Shown in pieces: positions 50,509 to 59,139 of a DNA stretch of 64,000 nucleotides. The stretch lies in the NCBI RefSeq assembly GCF_900188345.1, contig NZ_FZOD01000030.1:1-64000 (forward strand), in the 5' to 3' direction. Position numbers and translations under genes: made by a program. Source of the DNA: Streptosporangium subroseum. GTDB taxonomy: Bacteria > Actinomycetota > Actinomycetes > Streptosporangiales > Streptosporangiaceae. The notes under the pieces were generated by a model. The model did no database searches. It had not been told where the DNA came from and saw nothing but the letters and a program-made list of their open reading frames with translations. Numbering within the stretch: the first letter of the stretch is position 1; every line of letters begins with the position of its first letter.

Positions 50509-51408
50509 ATGATCCGAATAGACGGACTGACAAAGCGCTTCGGCGACAGGACAGCCGTGGACGACCTGACGTTCACCGTCGAGCCCGGCCGGGTCACCGG
50601 CTTTCTCGGCCCGAACGGAGCGGGCAAGTCGACGACCATGAGAATGATCCTCGGTCTCGACAAGCCGAACGCCGGGAGCGTGACGATCAACGGCCACGGA
50701 TACGTCGGCACGGCCAGACCCATGCGTGAGGTGGGCGCTCTGCTGGATGCCCGCGCGCTGCACAGTGGACGTACGGCACGCAACCACCTGCTCTGCCTCG
50801 CCCAGACCAACGGCATTCCGGGTAAACGGGTGGACGAGGTGCTGGATCTGGTCGGACTGGAATCGGTGGCGCGCAAGCGGGCCGGATCCTTCTCCCTGGG
50901 CATGGGCCAACGACTCGGGATCGCGGCGGCGCTCCTCGGCGATCCGAAGGTGCTGTTGTTCGACGAGCCGGTCAACGGCCTGGATCCCGAGGGCATCAAG
51001 TGGATCCGCGAGCTGATGCGCTCCCTTGCCGGCGAGGATCGCACCGTCCTGGTCTCCAGCCATCTGATGAGCGAGATGGCGCAGACCGCCGACCACCTCA
51101 TCGTCATCGGCAGGGGGAAGCTGATCGCGGACATCGGGATCGGCGAGTTCGTCCGGCAGGGTTCCAACGTGCTGGTGCGGGCGGACGGTCAAGACCGGCT
51201 CGCCCCTCGCCTGATCGAGGCGGGTGGCTCCATTCAGCAGGGTACCGACGGTTCTTTCATCGTCACGGGGCTGGAGGCCAGGCAGATCGGCGAGGCCGCG
51301 CTGGCCGCCGGGGTCGTGCTGACGGAGCTGACACCACAACGCTCATTGGAGCAGGCCTACATGGATCTGACCCGCGACAGCGTCGAGTTCCACGCGAGCG
51401 TGGCATGA
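50509..51408 (+). CDS. Bcr-type ABC transporter ATP-binding protein
   Basis: 299-residue ATPase of the bacitracin-resistance BcrA-like family: Walker A GPNGAGKST near 35, DARALHSGRTARNHL, signature SLGMGQRLGIAAALLGDP, Walker B LLFDEPVNGLDPEG. The C-terminus ends LTPQRSLEQAYMDLT. It is coupled to its permease by a four-base overlap (ATGA). A close paralogue with the same architecture lies at 59942. The ATG at 50509 is better spaced from GAGAGG than a GTG six bases earlier. Confidence 0.93.
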   Translation: MIRIDGLTKRFGDRTAVDDLTFTVEPGRVTGFLGPNGAGKSTTMRMILGLDKPNAGSVTINGHGYVGTARPMREVGALLDARALHSGRTARNHLLCLAQTNGIPGKRVDEVLDLVGLESVARKRAGSFSLGMGQRLGIAAALLGDPKVLLFDEPVNGLDPEGIKWIRELMRSLAGEDRTVLVSSHLMSEMAQTADHLIVIGRGKLIADIGIGEFVRQGSNVLVRADGQDRLAPRLIEAGGSIQQGTDGSFIVTGLEARQIGEAALAAGVVLTELTPQRSLEQAYMDLTRDSVEFHASVA

Positions 51409-52181
51409 CGGCGGCCATCGCGGACACGGTGCGTTCGGAGTGGACCAAGTTCCGCTCGATCCCGTCCAACGTGCCCGTCCTGCTGGTGACCGTCGCCGTC
51501 ATGGTGGGCGCGGGCGCGCTCACCGCCGGCGGCGCGAGCAAGGGCTACCAGGCGGCGGGAGCGGCGTTCGACGCCACCTACATCAGCATGTACGGCGGGT
51601 TCCTGTTCGCCCAGATCAGCGTGGGTTCGCTCGGCGTGCTGGTGGTGACCTCCGAGTACGCCACCGGGATGATCCGCACGAGCCTGACCGTGGTCCCGCG
51701 GCGAGGACGGCTGCTGGCCGCCAAGGTCTGGACGTTCGGCGTCATCGCCCTGGTGATGGGGGAGGTCGCCGCCTTCGGCTCGTTCCTCCTCGGCCAGACC
51801 GTGATCGGAGCCGCCGGTGCTCCGGCCGCGGAGCTCGGCCATCCCGGCGTCCTGCGCGCCGTCGTCGGCATGGGGCTGATCTGGGCTCTGGTGGGTCTCA
51901 TCGGCGTGGCACTCGGCTGCCTGCTGCGCGACACGATGGCCGCCACGACCGTGGTGGTGGCCGTCAACTTCATCATCCCCATCATCGGACCCAGGCTCAT
52001 GCCCGCGGCCGTCGGAGACTGGGTGACCACCTACTGGCCGATCTCGGCCGGCCTCCAGGTCACCACCACCGTCCACCAGGCGGGACGGCTGGCCCCCTGG
52101 ACAGGGCTCGGCCTGATGGCCGCCTTCACAGCCGTCCTGCTGATGGTTGCCTTCGTGGTGTTCCGATCGCGGGATGCCTGA
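51405..52181 (+). CDS. Bcr-type ABC transporter permease
   Basis: 258-residue ABC-2-type permease with about six helices: ADTVRSEWTKFRSIPSNV at the cytosolic start, VVTSEYATGMIRTSLTVVPR after helix 2 (the family motif), and GALTAGGASKG. It pairs with the overlapping ATPase. Such pairs export antibiotics or peptides or adjust lipid II; no regulator is adjacent. A paralogue lies at 60860. Confidence 0.92.
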   Translation: MTAAIADTVRSEWTKFRSIPSNVPVLLVTVAVMVGAGALTAGGASKGYQAAGAAFDATYISMYGGFLFAQISVGSLGVLVVTSEYATGMIRTSLTVVPRRGRLLAAKVWTFGVIALVMGEVAAFGSFLLGQTVIGAAGAPAAELGHPGVLRAVVGMGLIWALVGLIGVALGCLLRDTMAATTVVVAVNFIIPIIGPRLMPAAVGDWVTTYWPISAGLQVTTTVHQAGRLAPWTGLGLMAAFTAVLLMVAFVVFRSRDA

Positions 52182-52198
52182 CACCGGGATCGGTGTGC

Positions 52199-52640
52199 TC
52201 AGCCCAGTTGTTCGCCGCCGTCGACGAGCAGCCGGCTGCCGGTGATCCATGCGGACCGGCTGGAGGCGAAGAAGAGTACGGCTTCGGAGATGTCGCGCGG
52301 CACGGCCTTTCGGGCCAGCGGGATCCCCTTTCGGTCAGCGCCGCCAGCAGTCGTGAGGTCAGCCGGACGGCGCTGAGGTAGTTCGCGTCGAGCGCGTTCT
52401 GCCACTGGTCGTCGGGGATCGTCGCGATGCCTCCGGGGAAAGCCGTCCCGCCCCCCGCGTTGTTGACGAGGATGTCGAGGCCGCCGAGGTGGGCGAGCGT
52501 CTCACGGGCGAGGAGGGTGGCGCCGTCGGCCGTGCTGAGGTCGGCTTGGACGTAGTGGACGTTGCCGGGCAGGTCGTCGACCGGGTTCCGCGAGGAGGTG
52601 ACGACGCCCGAGCGGCTCGGCGCCCGTGCTCTCTCAGCTC
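52199..52640 (-). pseudogene. short-chain dehydrogenase pseudogene
   Basis: The reverse strand carries pieces of an SDR in two frames. An internal part reads HLGGLDILVNNAGGGTAFPG and continues into DDQWQNALDANYLSAVRLTS. A C-terminal part reads AVPRDISEAVLFFASSRSAW and ends ITGSRLLVDGGEQLG. The junction near 52325 is a frame change together with loss of about 80 codons that should include the Ser-Tyr-Lys catalytic region. The N-terminal cofactor motif is also missing. It lies between the ABC permease and the cyclophilin gene. Confidence 0.75.
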
Positions 52641-53245
52641 GACAGCAATCCGCAGTCCTTCACGACGACATCCTCCAGCGGCCTGTCCCCCTGGTCGGTC
52701 GGGGAGGATTCGATCGTGCGAACCACGTCCATGCCCTCGACCACTCTGCCGAATACGACATGCCTCCCGTCCAGGCCGGGCGTTCTCACGGTCGTGATGA
52801 AAAACTGCGAGCCGTTGGTGTCCTTCCCGGCGTTCGCCATGCTCAGGGCGCCTGGATCGTCATGGTGGAGGGTGAAATTCTCGTCGCCAAACCTTTCTCC
52901 GTAAATGCTCCTACCGCCGGTTCCGTCGCCTCTGGTGAAGTCACCACCCTGGATCATGAAGTCCTTAATCACCCGATGGAACCTGGCCCCCTTGTACCCA
53001 TAGCCCTTCTCGCCGGTGGACAGTGCCCTGAAGTTCTCGGCCGTCTCGGGCGCCACGTCGCTACGCAACTCGAAGATGATGCGCCCGATGGGTTTTCCGC
53101 CCAGCTCCATATCGAAGAACACCTTCGGAAGCCTCTGGGGGTCCCCCGCGACCTGGGCCGATGCTCCGGCCGACGCGCTCGGAGATACGACGACGACGGC
53201 GGTCGTCAGGGTGACGATCATTCGGCCAATGATGTGCCTGTTCAT
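52634..53245 (-). CDS. secreted eukaryote-type peptidyl-prolyl isomerase (cyclophilin)
   Basis: 203-residue precursor. It has a signal peptide (MNRHIIGRMIVTLTTAVVVV, then SPSASAGASA) and a cyclophilin domain of the eukaryotic CypA type, with the insertion TGEKGYGYKG, FHRVIKDFMIQGGDFT, SIYGERFGDENF and MANAGKDTNGSQFFI. The catalytic Arg and the FxxxxQ core are kept. The Trp that contacts cyclosporin (TEWLDGKH in CypA) is replaced by Gly (RTPGLDGRH). It presumably assists extracytoplasmic protein folding. Start ATG at 53245 has GAGGCT upstream. Confidence 0.9.
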   Translation of the reverse strand: MNRHIIGRMIVTLTTAVVVVSPSASAGASAQVAGDPQRLPKVFFDMELGGKPIGRIIFELRSDVAPETAENFRALSTGEKGYGYKGARFHRVIKDFMIQGGDFTRGDGTGGRSIYGERFGDENFTLHHDDPGALSMANAGKDTNGSQFFITTVRTPGLDGRHVVFGRVVEGMDVVRTIESSPTDQGDRPLEDVVVKDCGLLSS

Positions 53246-53447
53246 ATGGAGCCTCGTTTGGAATCGATGATTGACAAGAGGTATGAAAGGTGCGGCGAAG
53301 GGAGCCCCGAAATCTCCCGGCCGACCCGGTCGCATAGGCGACGATTGGAGGCCGAGAGCTTCTGTCGCGGGCCGACGCCATTCGAGTCGCCGGCCCGATG
53401 AGCCGGCGAAATTCGCGATCTTCCATGATCTGAAACCCGGAAATTTT
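53246..53447. other. upstream region of cyclophilin, gene-free
   Basis: No gene is seen; a longer in-frame extension of the cyclophilin frame exists but is not protein-like. The region to 53895 (650 bases in all) contains two palindromes at 53448-53481 and 53487-53501. Confidence 0.4.
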
Positions 53448-53481
53448 CTACTGTGAGCATCCGCGTGGACACTCACAGTAG
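53448..53481. promoter_or_regulatory. 10-bp perfect inverted repeat
   Basis: CTACTGTGAG and CTCACAGTAG flank a 14-base loop. Located in the 650-base gap between cyclophilin and the sugar ABC operon; a regulator-binding site or hairpin. Confidence 0.55.
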
Positions 53482-53486
53482 GACGC

Positions 53487-53501
53487 GATCATGGCATGAT
53501 C
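53487..53501. promoter_or_regulatory. 15-bp palindrome GATCATG-G-CATGATC
   Basis: Perfect 7-1-7 palindrome five bases after the inverted repeat at 53448-53481. About 395 bases before the sugar-binding gene. Confidence 0.45.
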
Positions 53502-53895
53502 AACGATCAAGTGCGTGTCTCCGCGGATTTCCGGACCGGGAGGCTCCCTTGCCGGTGGCGAGGTCGCGTAGGCCCGGCCATGGTGCGGGGCGCGTTGTCA
53601 CCGGGAGAGGACATCACCGCTCGGAGCGGGTGACACGGTTTCTGGAATCTTCCATGGGGATGGCGGTGTGAACGGTCGCCGCAGGTAACGAGTTCTTTTC
53701 CTTCGCCGGTTTCCATTGCGAAACTTTCCGAGCTTTGCTGTAAATAAGCGACTTTTATCAGTCCTTGTTGAGTGAAGATTTCCGTATGGGTCACCTCACC
53801 GCCGCAGGCGTTTGCCCGCGATCCGTGGCTTTTGTCGCGGCAACCGCCTGGGACGCCTGTCGAGATCCTTGAAGAGGAATCTCCGGGAGGTCGTC
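53502..53895. other. leader region of the sugar ABC operon, gene-free
   Basis: AT-richer stretch without a gene. A likely transcription start region for the downstream operon; no riboswitch or clear -10/-35 pair was recognised. Confidence 0.35.
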
Positions 53896-54933
53896 ATGGC
53901 TCGCTCACGTATCGCCTTCTCGCTCTCGCTCGTCGCAGCCATCGCGCTGGTGGCGCTGGTGCTCGGGGTGGTGGGAGGGCGCGCCACAGGTTCGACCGGC
54001 CAGCCAACGGGCGGAGGCTCGGGTGGGGCGGCGAGCGGCAAGAAGATCGATGTGATCATCAAGGCGAGCGACTCCTCGTTCTGGCAGACGATGATCGCCG
54101 GGGCGAAGCAGTCGGGAGGGGACTTCGGCCTCAAGGTGAGCACCTTCGGGCCCACGTCGGAGACCAACATCGACCAGCAGGTGCAGCTGGTCGAGAACTC
54201 CATCTCCCGGGGCGTTGACGGCATCGTCATCGCGCCCAACTCCTCCAGCGCCCTCAACTCGGCGATCGACCGCGCGCGCAAGGCGGGTCTCAAGGTCATC
54301 ACCGTGGACAGCCGCGTGACCACGCCCTCGGAGGGGTTCATCGGCACCGACAACGTCAAGGCCGGAATGCAGGCCGGCAAGCGCATGTGTGAGTTGCTCA
54401 AGGCGCAGAACAAGACGAGCGGCAGCGTCATGATCGAGTCTTCCGTGGCCGGTATCCAGTCACTGGTCGACCGGGACGCCGGCTTCAAGCAGGGCCTCGC
54501 GAACAACTGCCCGCAGGTCAAGGTGCCGCTGCAGCGTTACAACAACAACGACATCAACACCGCGGCGTCGCAGGTCAACGACGCGCTGACCGCCAACCGG
54601 GACCTGGCGGGGGTGTTCGCGGACAACAACACCTCGGGGGTGGGCGCGGCCCGGGCGATCCAGGACAACAACGTGGCGGCCACCGTTCCCGTCGTGGCAT
54701 TCGACTCCGACCCGCAGGAGAACGCGGCGCTCGCCGCGGGCACCATCGACGCGCTGGTGGTGCAGAACCCCTACTTCTTCGGTTACCAGGGTGTCCTGGC
54801 GGCCGGGATGGCCGCGTCCGGCCGTATCCCGCCGCGTGACATCGACCCCGGTGCGGTCGTGGCGGACAAGAAGAACCTCAACGAGCCCGATGTGAGGCAG
54901 CTGCTCAACCCACCGACGATGAAGACGGAATGA
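53896..54933 (+). CDS. ribose-type ABC importer, substrate-binding protein
   Basis: 345-residue secreted binding protein: N-terminal signal anchor/peptide (IAFSLSLVAAIALVALVLGV), a Gly/Ser linker, and a Peripla_BP_4 domain. The domain contains IKASDSSFWQTMIAGAK, ENSISRGVDGIVIAPNSSSA, FIGTDNVKAGMQAGKRM and FADNNTSGVGAARAI. No lipobox Cys is seen, so it is released or anchored by its N-terminus. It heads an operon with the RbsA-type ATPase and RbsC-type permease. GGGAGG precedes the ATG. Its stop codon lies in the first unit of a 53-bp repeat that reaches into the next gene. Confidence 0.92.
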   Translation: MARSRIAFSLSLVAAIALVALVLGVVGGRATGSTGQPTGGGSGGAASGKKIDVIIKASDSSFWQTMIAGAKQSGGDFGLKVSTFGPTSETNIDQQVQLVENSISRGVDGIVIAPNSSSALNSAIDRARKAGLKVITVDSRVTTPSEGFIGTDNVKAGMQAGKRMCELLKAQNKTSGSVMIESSVAGIQSLVDRDAGFKQGLANNCPQVKVPLQRYNNNDINTAASQVNDALTANRDLAGVFADNNTSGVGAARAIQDNNVAATVPVVAFDSDPQENAALAAGTIDALVVQNPYFFGYQGVLAAGMAASGRIPPRDIDPGAVVADKKNLNEPDVRQLLNPPTMKTE

Positions 54934-55060
54934 CGGTGATCACGGGACACGGGACACAGGACACGGACGAGATGAAGGCGGAATGACGGTGAACGCGGAG
55001 CACGGGACACGGAACGCGGGATGAGGCGAAGGCGGAATGGCGAGGAACGCGGGACGAGAT
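54917..55060. repeat. 53-54 bp tandem repeat spanning a stop and a start codon
   Basis: Units with the core GAAGgCGGAATGACGG begin at about 54919, 54972 and 55025 (spacing 53, 54), interleaved with GGGACACGGxAC-type sequence. Unit 1 contains the stop codon of the binding-protein gene. In unit 3 the equivalent GGAATGGCGAGG provides the ATG of the ATPase gene. The whole junction is thus built from one repeat. Confidence 0.8.
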
Positions 55061-56851
55061 GAGGGAGGAACGACGAGGGAGCCCGTCGTCGAGTTGCGCG
55101 ACGTCTCGAAGGCCTTCGGTCCCGTCCAGGCGCTCACCGACGTCTCACTCCGCCTGGTCCCGGGTCAGGTGCACTGCCTGGCGGGGGAGAACGGCGCGGG
55201 AAAGTCAACGCTGATCCGGGTGCTGACGGGCGCGTTGCGCCGCGACAGCGGCGCCTACGAGATCGACGGCGAGCCGGTCACCGCGCCGACCCCCGCCTCC
55301 GTACGGGCGGCCGGGGTCCAGGCCGTCTACCAGGAGCTCAGCCTTCTTCCCCATCTGTCGGTCGCGGAGAACCTGTTCATGGGCCGCCTTCCGGCGCGCA
55401 GCGGGATCATCACCAGAAGCCGGCTGCGCGGCCGTACCAGGGAGGCCCTCGACGAGGTCGGTCTGACGGACCTCAGCCCGGACGCGATCGTGGAGCGGCT
55501 CCCGGCGGCCACGCGCCAGCTCGTGGAGATCGCCAAGGTGCTCACCGCCGACTCCGTCAAGGCGATCGTGTTCGACGAGCCGACCACGGCGCTCACCGAG
55601 GCGGAGTCGGCGCGGCTCCTCGAACACATCCTGCGGCTACGCGAGCGCGGGATAGCGATGCTGTACGTGACCCACCGGCTTGAGGAGATGTTCGAGATCG
55701 GGGACCGGGTGACCGTTCTGCGGGACGGAGGCCTGTCCGAGTCGGGGCCGATCAGTGACTACGACGAGGATCGCCTGATCACCGCCATGGTCGGACGCGA
55801 GATCAGCTCGCTCTATCCGGAGAGTCACCGGCATGCCGGAACCCCCGTGCTCCGGGTCCGGGGACTGCGACGGTCGGAGAACTCCCCGAGCATCGACTTC
55901 GACGTCGGAGCCGGGGAGATCCTCGGCATCGGAGGGCTGCTGGGGTCGGGACGGAGCGAGTTGCTGCTGTCCATCTTCGGTGCCGATCCGATCGCGGCAG
56001 GTGAGCTGGAGATCGAGGGCAGGCCCGTGAAACCCCGTGGACCGCGCGCGATGATGAACGCCGGTGTGGGGCTGCTCACCGAGGACCGCAAGGTGCTGGG
56101 GCTGCTGCCGGAGCTGTCGATCCGGGAGAACGTCACCATTGCCAGCCTGCGCAGCGGCTCCCGGCGTGGCCTCCTGCCCGGCCGCGAGCAGTCCGAGGAG
56201 GCGGATCGGCTGCTCGACAGCCTGCGGCTGCGGGCCGGTTCCTACGACCAGCCGGTGTCGACGCTGTCCGGCGGCAACCAGCAGAAGGTCCTGCTCGCCC
56301 GCTGGCTGCTGACCAAGCCGAAAATACTGATCTTCGACGAGCCGACGAAGGGCATCGACGTCGGGGCCAAGGGCGAGCTCTACGCGGTCATCGGAGACCT
56401 GGCCGCGAAGGGGCTGGGGATCATCGTGGTCTCGTCGTACCTCCCGGAACTGCTGGGCCTCTCCGATCGCATCCTTGTGCTGCGCGACGGGGAGGTCGCG
56501 GGCGAGCTTCCCGGAACCGCCTCGGAGGAGGACGTGCTCCGCCTGGCCAGTGGTGGCAGGGGCGCGGAGATCCCGGCCCCTCGACAGGAGTCGCCGCCTT
56601 CCCCCAACCGCACGGGAGCCGGGCTTCCGCCGGCCTCCCGCGGCGCGGAACCAGAGACGCCTCCGGCTCGGGGAGCCGGAGGCCCATCGGCCTCCGGCGG
56701 CAAGGAAACCGGGACCCCACCCGCCCCCGGTCCCGCGGAGGTAGAGACGCCTCCGCCGCGGGGAGCCGGAGGCACATCATCCCCCGGACCTGCGGAAACC
56801 GAGACCCCACCGGCCCCGGACGGCCCAGGAGAGGTGAACCGAGATGGATAA
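55037..56851 (+). CDS. RbsA-type ABC importer ATPase, with proline-rich tail
   Basis: 604 residues with two nucleotide-binding domains, as in ribose/galactose importers. NBD1 has Walker A GENGAGKST and the motif VYQELSLLPHLSVAENLF. NBD2 has a degenerate Walker A (GGLLGSGRSELLLS), signature LSGGNQQKVLLAR and Walker B LIFDEPTKGIDVGAKGE. After about residue 505 a Pro/Glu/Thr/Gly tail of roughly 95 residues is made of two 30-residue repeats. The start lies in a repeat unit, so the first ten residues (MARNAGRDEGG) are probably repeat-derived. It overlaps the permease gene by eight bases. Confidence 0.92.
   Translation: MARNAGRDEGGTTREPVVELRDVSKAFGPVQALTDVSLRLVPGQVHCLAGENGAGKSTLIRVLTGALRRDSGAYEIDGEPVTAPTPASVRAAGVQAVYQELSLLPHLSVAENLFMGRLPARSGIITRSRLRGRTREALDEVGLTDLSPDAIVERLPAATRQLVEIAKVLTADSVKAIVFDEPTTALTEAESARLLEHILRLRERGIAMLYVTHRLEEMFEIGDRVTVLRDGGLSESGPISDYDEDRLITAMVGREISSLYPESHRHAGTPVLRVRGLRRSENSPSIDFDVGAGEILGIGGLLGSGRSELLLSIFGADPIAAGELEIEGRPVKPRGPRAMMNAGVGLLTEDRKVLGLLPELSIRENVTIASLRSGSRRGLLPGREQSEEADRLLDSLRLRAGSYDQPVSTLSGGNQQKVLLARWLLTKPKILIFDEPTKGIDVGAKGELYAVIGDLAAKGLGIIVVSSYLPELLGLSDRILVLRDGEVAGELPGTASEEDVLRLASGGRGAEIPAPRQESPPSPNRTGAGLPPASRGAEPETPPARGAGGPSASGGKETGTPPAPGPAEVETPPPRGAGGTSSPGPAETETPPAPDGPGEVNRDG
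56644..56823. repeat. two 90-bp coding repeats in the ATPase tail
   Basis: Two copies with an exact 90-base period (cores GAGACGCCTCCG at 56654 and 56744) encode 30-residue Pro/Thr/Glu/Gly-rich units at the end of the ATPase gene. They are in frame. Confidence 0.75.
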
Positions 56852-57902
56852 GCTGATCTGGCGCGAACCGATCGCCACCACGAGGATCACCGGTCGGCAG
56901 CCGGTCGGCGAAGAACCGCAGGCTCAGGCCAAGGCGAAGGCCCCACGGCGGGTCATCACGCTGGGAGATATCGCGGGACGCGAGAGCGGCGGCCTCGTCG
57001 TGCTGCTCGTGGCGGTCGGCGCCCTCACCCTCGCCAGCGACGAGTTCCTCACCGGCAACAACCTGTCCAACCTCGCCCGGCAGGTCGCGATCTTCGGGAT
57101 CATTGCGGTCGGCCAGCTCCTGGTCATCCTGACCGCGGGCATCGATCTGTCGGTCGGGTCGGTGCTCGGCCTGTCCGGGGCGTCCACCGCGCAGTTCCTC
57201 GTCGCCGGCGTGCCCATCTGGCCGGCACTCCTGCTCGGGGTGGGCATCGGCACCGCGCTCGGGATCGCGAACGGCCTGCTGGTGACCCAGGCCAAACTGC
57301 CGCCGTTCATCGCGACCCTGGGCATGCTCGGGATCGCCCGAGGAATCGTCCTGGTCACTACGGATGCCCAGACCGTGCAGGGGTTGCCGGAGTCGTTCCA
57401 GACCATCGCCAACGGAACGATCCTCGGAATCCCCAACCTCCTCATCATCGCCGCACTGGTCACGGTCGTGATGTGGTTCGTGCTCACCCGGACGGTCTTC
57501 GGTCGCTACATCTACGCCGTCGGCTCGAACCCCGAGTCGGCCCGGCTCGCGGGCGTGCCCGTACGACTGGTGATGATCTCGGTTTATGCGATCTCGGGCC
57601 TGCTCGCGGGTCTCGGCGGGGTGCTGCTCACGTCCCGGCTGGGGGCGGGCATCCCCACCGCCGGCACGGGCTTCGAGCTCAACGCGATCGCCGCCTGCGT
57701 GATCGGTGGCGCGAGCCTCTTCGGGGCGAAGGGCAGTGCGCTCGGCGCCGCCACCGGAGCGCTGATCATGGGCGTTCTCAACAACGGAGGCAACCTACTG
57801 GCGATCAACGCCTTCTACCTCCAGATCGCCATCGGCGTGCTCATCCTCGTCGCGGTCGGGTTCGACCAGCTGAACACCAGGCGCTCCGCCGCGAGCGGTT
57901 GA
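56844..57902 (+). CDS. RbsC-type ABC importer permease
   Basis: 352-residue permease of the ribose/galactose (BPD_transp_2) family, about ten helices: cytosolic start with AKAPRRVITLGDIAGRESGG, the motif LTAGIDLSVGSVLGLSG, GRYIYAVGSNPESARLAGVPV (the EAA-like loop), and IGGASLFGAKGSALGAATGAL near the end. It completes the importer whose solute is probably a pentose or other monosaccharide. It overlaps the ATPase gene by eight bases. Confidence 0.93.
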   Translation: MDKLIWREPIATTRITGRQPVGEEPQAQAKAKAPRRVITLGDIAGRESGGLVVLLVAVGALTLASDEFLTGNNLSNLARQVAIFGIIAVGQLLVILTAGIDLSVGSVLGLSGASTAQFLVAGVPIWPALLLGVGIGTALGIANGLLVTQAKLPPFIATLGMLGIARGIVLVTTDAQTVQGLPESFQTIANGTILGIPNLLIIAALVTVVMWFVLTRTVFGRYIYAVGSNPESARLAGVPVRLVMISVYAISGLLAGLGGVLLTSRLGAGIPTAGTGFELNAIAACVIGGASLFGAKGSALGAATGALIMGVLNNGGNLLAINAFYLQIAIGVLILVAVGFDQLNTRRSAASG

Positions 57903-58350
57903 CCGGTAGCCAAGATTCAGCGTCGCATCGCAGCGAAAGTTATGTGTTGTCATTTTCGTTATGGCATGTAACTATAGCTATGTGCCAGTCGATCCCGAGT
58001 GGTGTCGGAAAGGCCGTGCTCCACGACCTGCGCAGTGATCGGCCGCTCCCTCGGGGGCGTGCCGGCCATCTACCGCCCCAGCTCCCGCACGGTGACCGGC
58101 CGATGAACTTCCCTCTGTGCGGTCCTCGTCCCTGAACGAGTGACCGGCCGATCAACCCTTCCCCCGCGCCGCCGAAGGTATGGTCATGCACTTGGCCTAT
58201 ACCGGGATCACCACTCCCCACCATGCGAACCATGCCCCGGAGTGAGCGGGACTTCCCCGGACCATGGCGTACGGACGGCCAATGGGTTACATGTAGTCGC
58301 AATTACTATCTCCCATAGGAATTGTTGCGAGAGCTCGCAGAAGGAAGGGG
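57903..58350. other. gene-free region, degenerate repeats and AT-rich promoter-like segment
   Basis: No gene. AGTGATCGGCCG, GGTGACCGGCCGATGAAC and AGTGACCGGCCGATCAAC recur near 58034, 58091 and 58139. AT-rich sequence with TTACATGTAGTCGCAATTAC near 58285-58304 could hold the promoter of the tetR gene. Confidence 0.4.
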
Positions 58351-59139
58351 ATGGCTGTGGCAGTGAGCGAGGGAGGGCCACGCGCTCGATACCGGGAGCA
58401 GACGCGCGGGGAGATCAAGGAGATCGCGCTGCGTCAGCTGGCCGAGGGTGGCATCTCCTCCGTCGCGCTCACCCGCATCGCCAAGGAGCTCGGCCTTTCC
58501 GGGCCCGCGCTCTACCGCTATTTCGGCAGCCGTGACGACCTGCTGAACGCGTTGATCCGCGACGCCTACGACGATGCCGCCCAGGACATCCACGCCGCCG
58601 CCGACGGCGCGGCCGGTCAGTCGCCCCGCGCCCGCCTGCGGTCTCTGGCCTGGGCCTATCGGGCCTGGGCCGTCGCCCATCCCCACCGCTATCTCCTGAT
58701 CGCGGGCACCCCGCTACCGGACTACACGGCCCCGGCCGACACCGTGCGGCGGGCCCGCGCGGTCCTGGGCCCGTTTCTGACGGTCTTCACCCATGGAGAG
58801 CCGACTCCGGCGGTGCTTCCCCTCGTCAGGGAACTGCGCGACTGGGCGCGGCACGAGCCGGCGGTCGCCGCCTGGGTCGCCGAATGGGTCGCGGAGAGCG
58901 GGAAGCCGTCAGACGGAGACGCGGACGCCGAAGGCACGGCCGGAGACGCGGATGCCGGCGTCGGCATCGACGCGGACGACGCCGGACACGCTCTGGCCGG
59001 AGCCATCCTGGCGTGGTCTCGCATGCACGGCACGGTCAGCCTGGAGGTCGCGGGCCAGTTCACCGGCATGGGCCACGATCCGCGCACCCTGTTCGAGGCT
59101 AACGTCGACATGCTCGCCGACGCCTTCCGGCTCACGTGA
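58351..59139 (+). CDS. TetR-family regulator (WHG-domain type)
   Basis: 262-residue regulator: HTH at about 22-65 (EIALRQLAEGGISSVALTRI, AKELGLSGPALYRYFGSRDD), then the TetR_C WHG-like domain (AYRAWAVAHPHRYLLIAG, AGAILAWSRMHGTVSLEVAG). An Asp/Ala-rich linker near 195 (DGDADAEGTAGDADAG) is probably disordered. GAAGGAAGG precedes the ATG. The target is unknown: the neighbours are the sugar importer upstream and a truncated winged-helix gene converging from downstream. Confidence 0.92.
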   Translation: MAVAVSEGGPRARYREQTRGEIKEIALRQLAEGGISSVALTRIAKELGLSGPALYRYFGSRDDLLNALIRDAYDDAAQDIHAAADGAAGQSPRARLRSLAWAYRAWAVAHPHRYLLIAGTPLPDYTAPADTVRRARAVLGPFLTVFTHGEPTPAVLPLVRELRDWARHEPAVAAWVAEWVAESGKPSDGDADAEGTAGDADAGVGIDADDAGHALAGAILAWSRMHGTVSLEVAGQFTGMGHDPRTLFEANVDMLADAFRLT

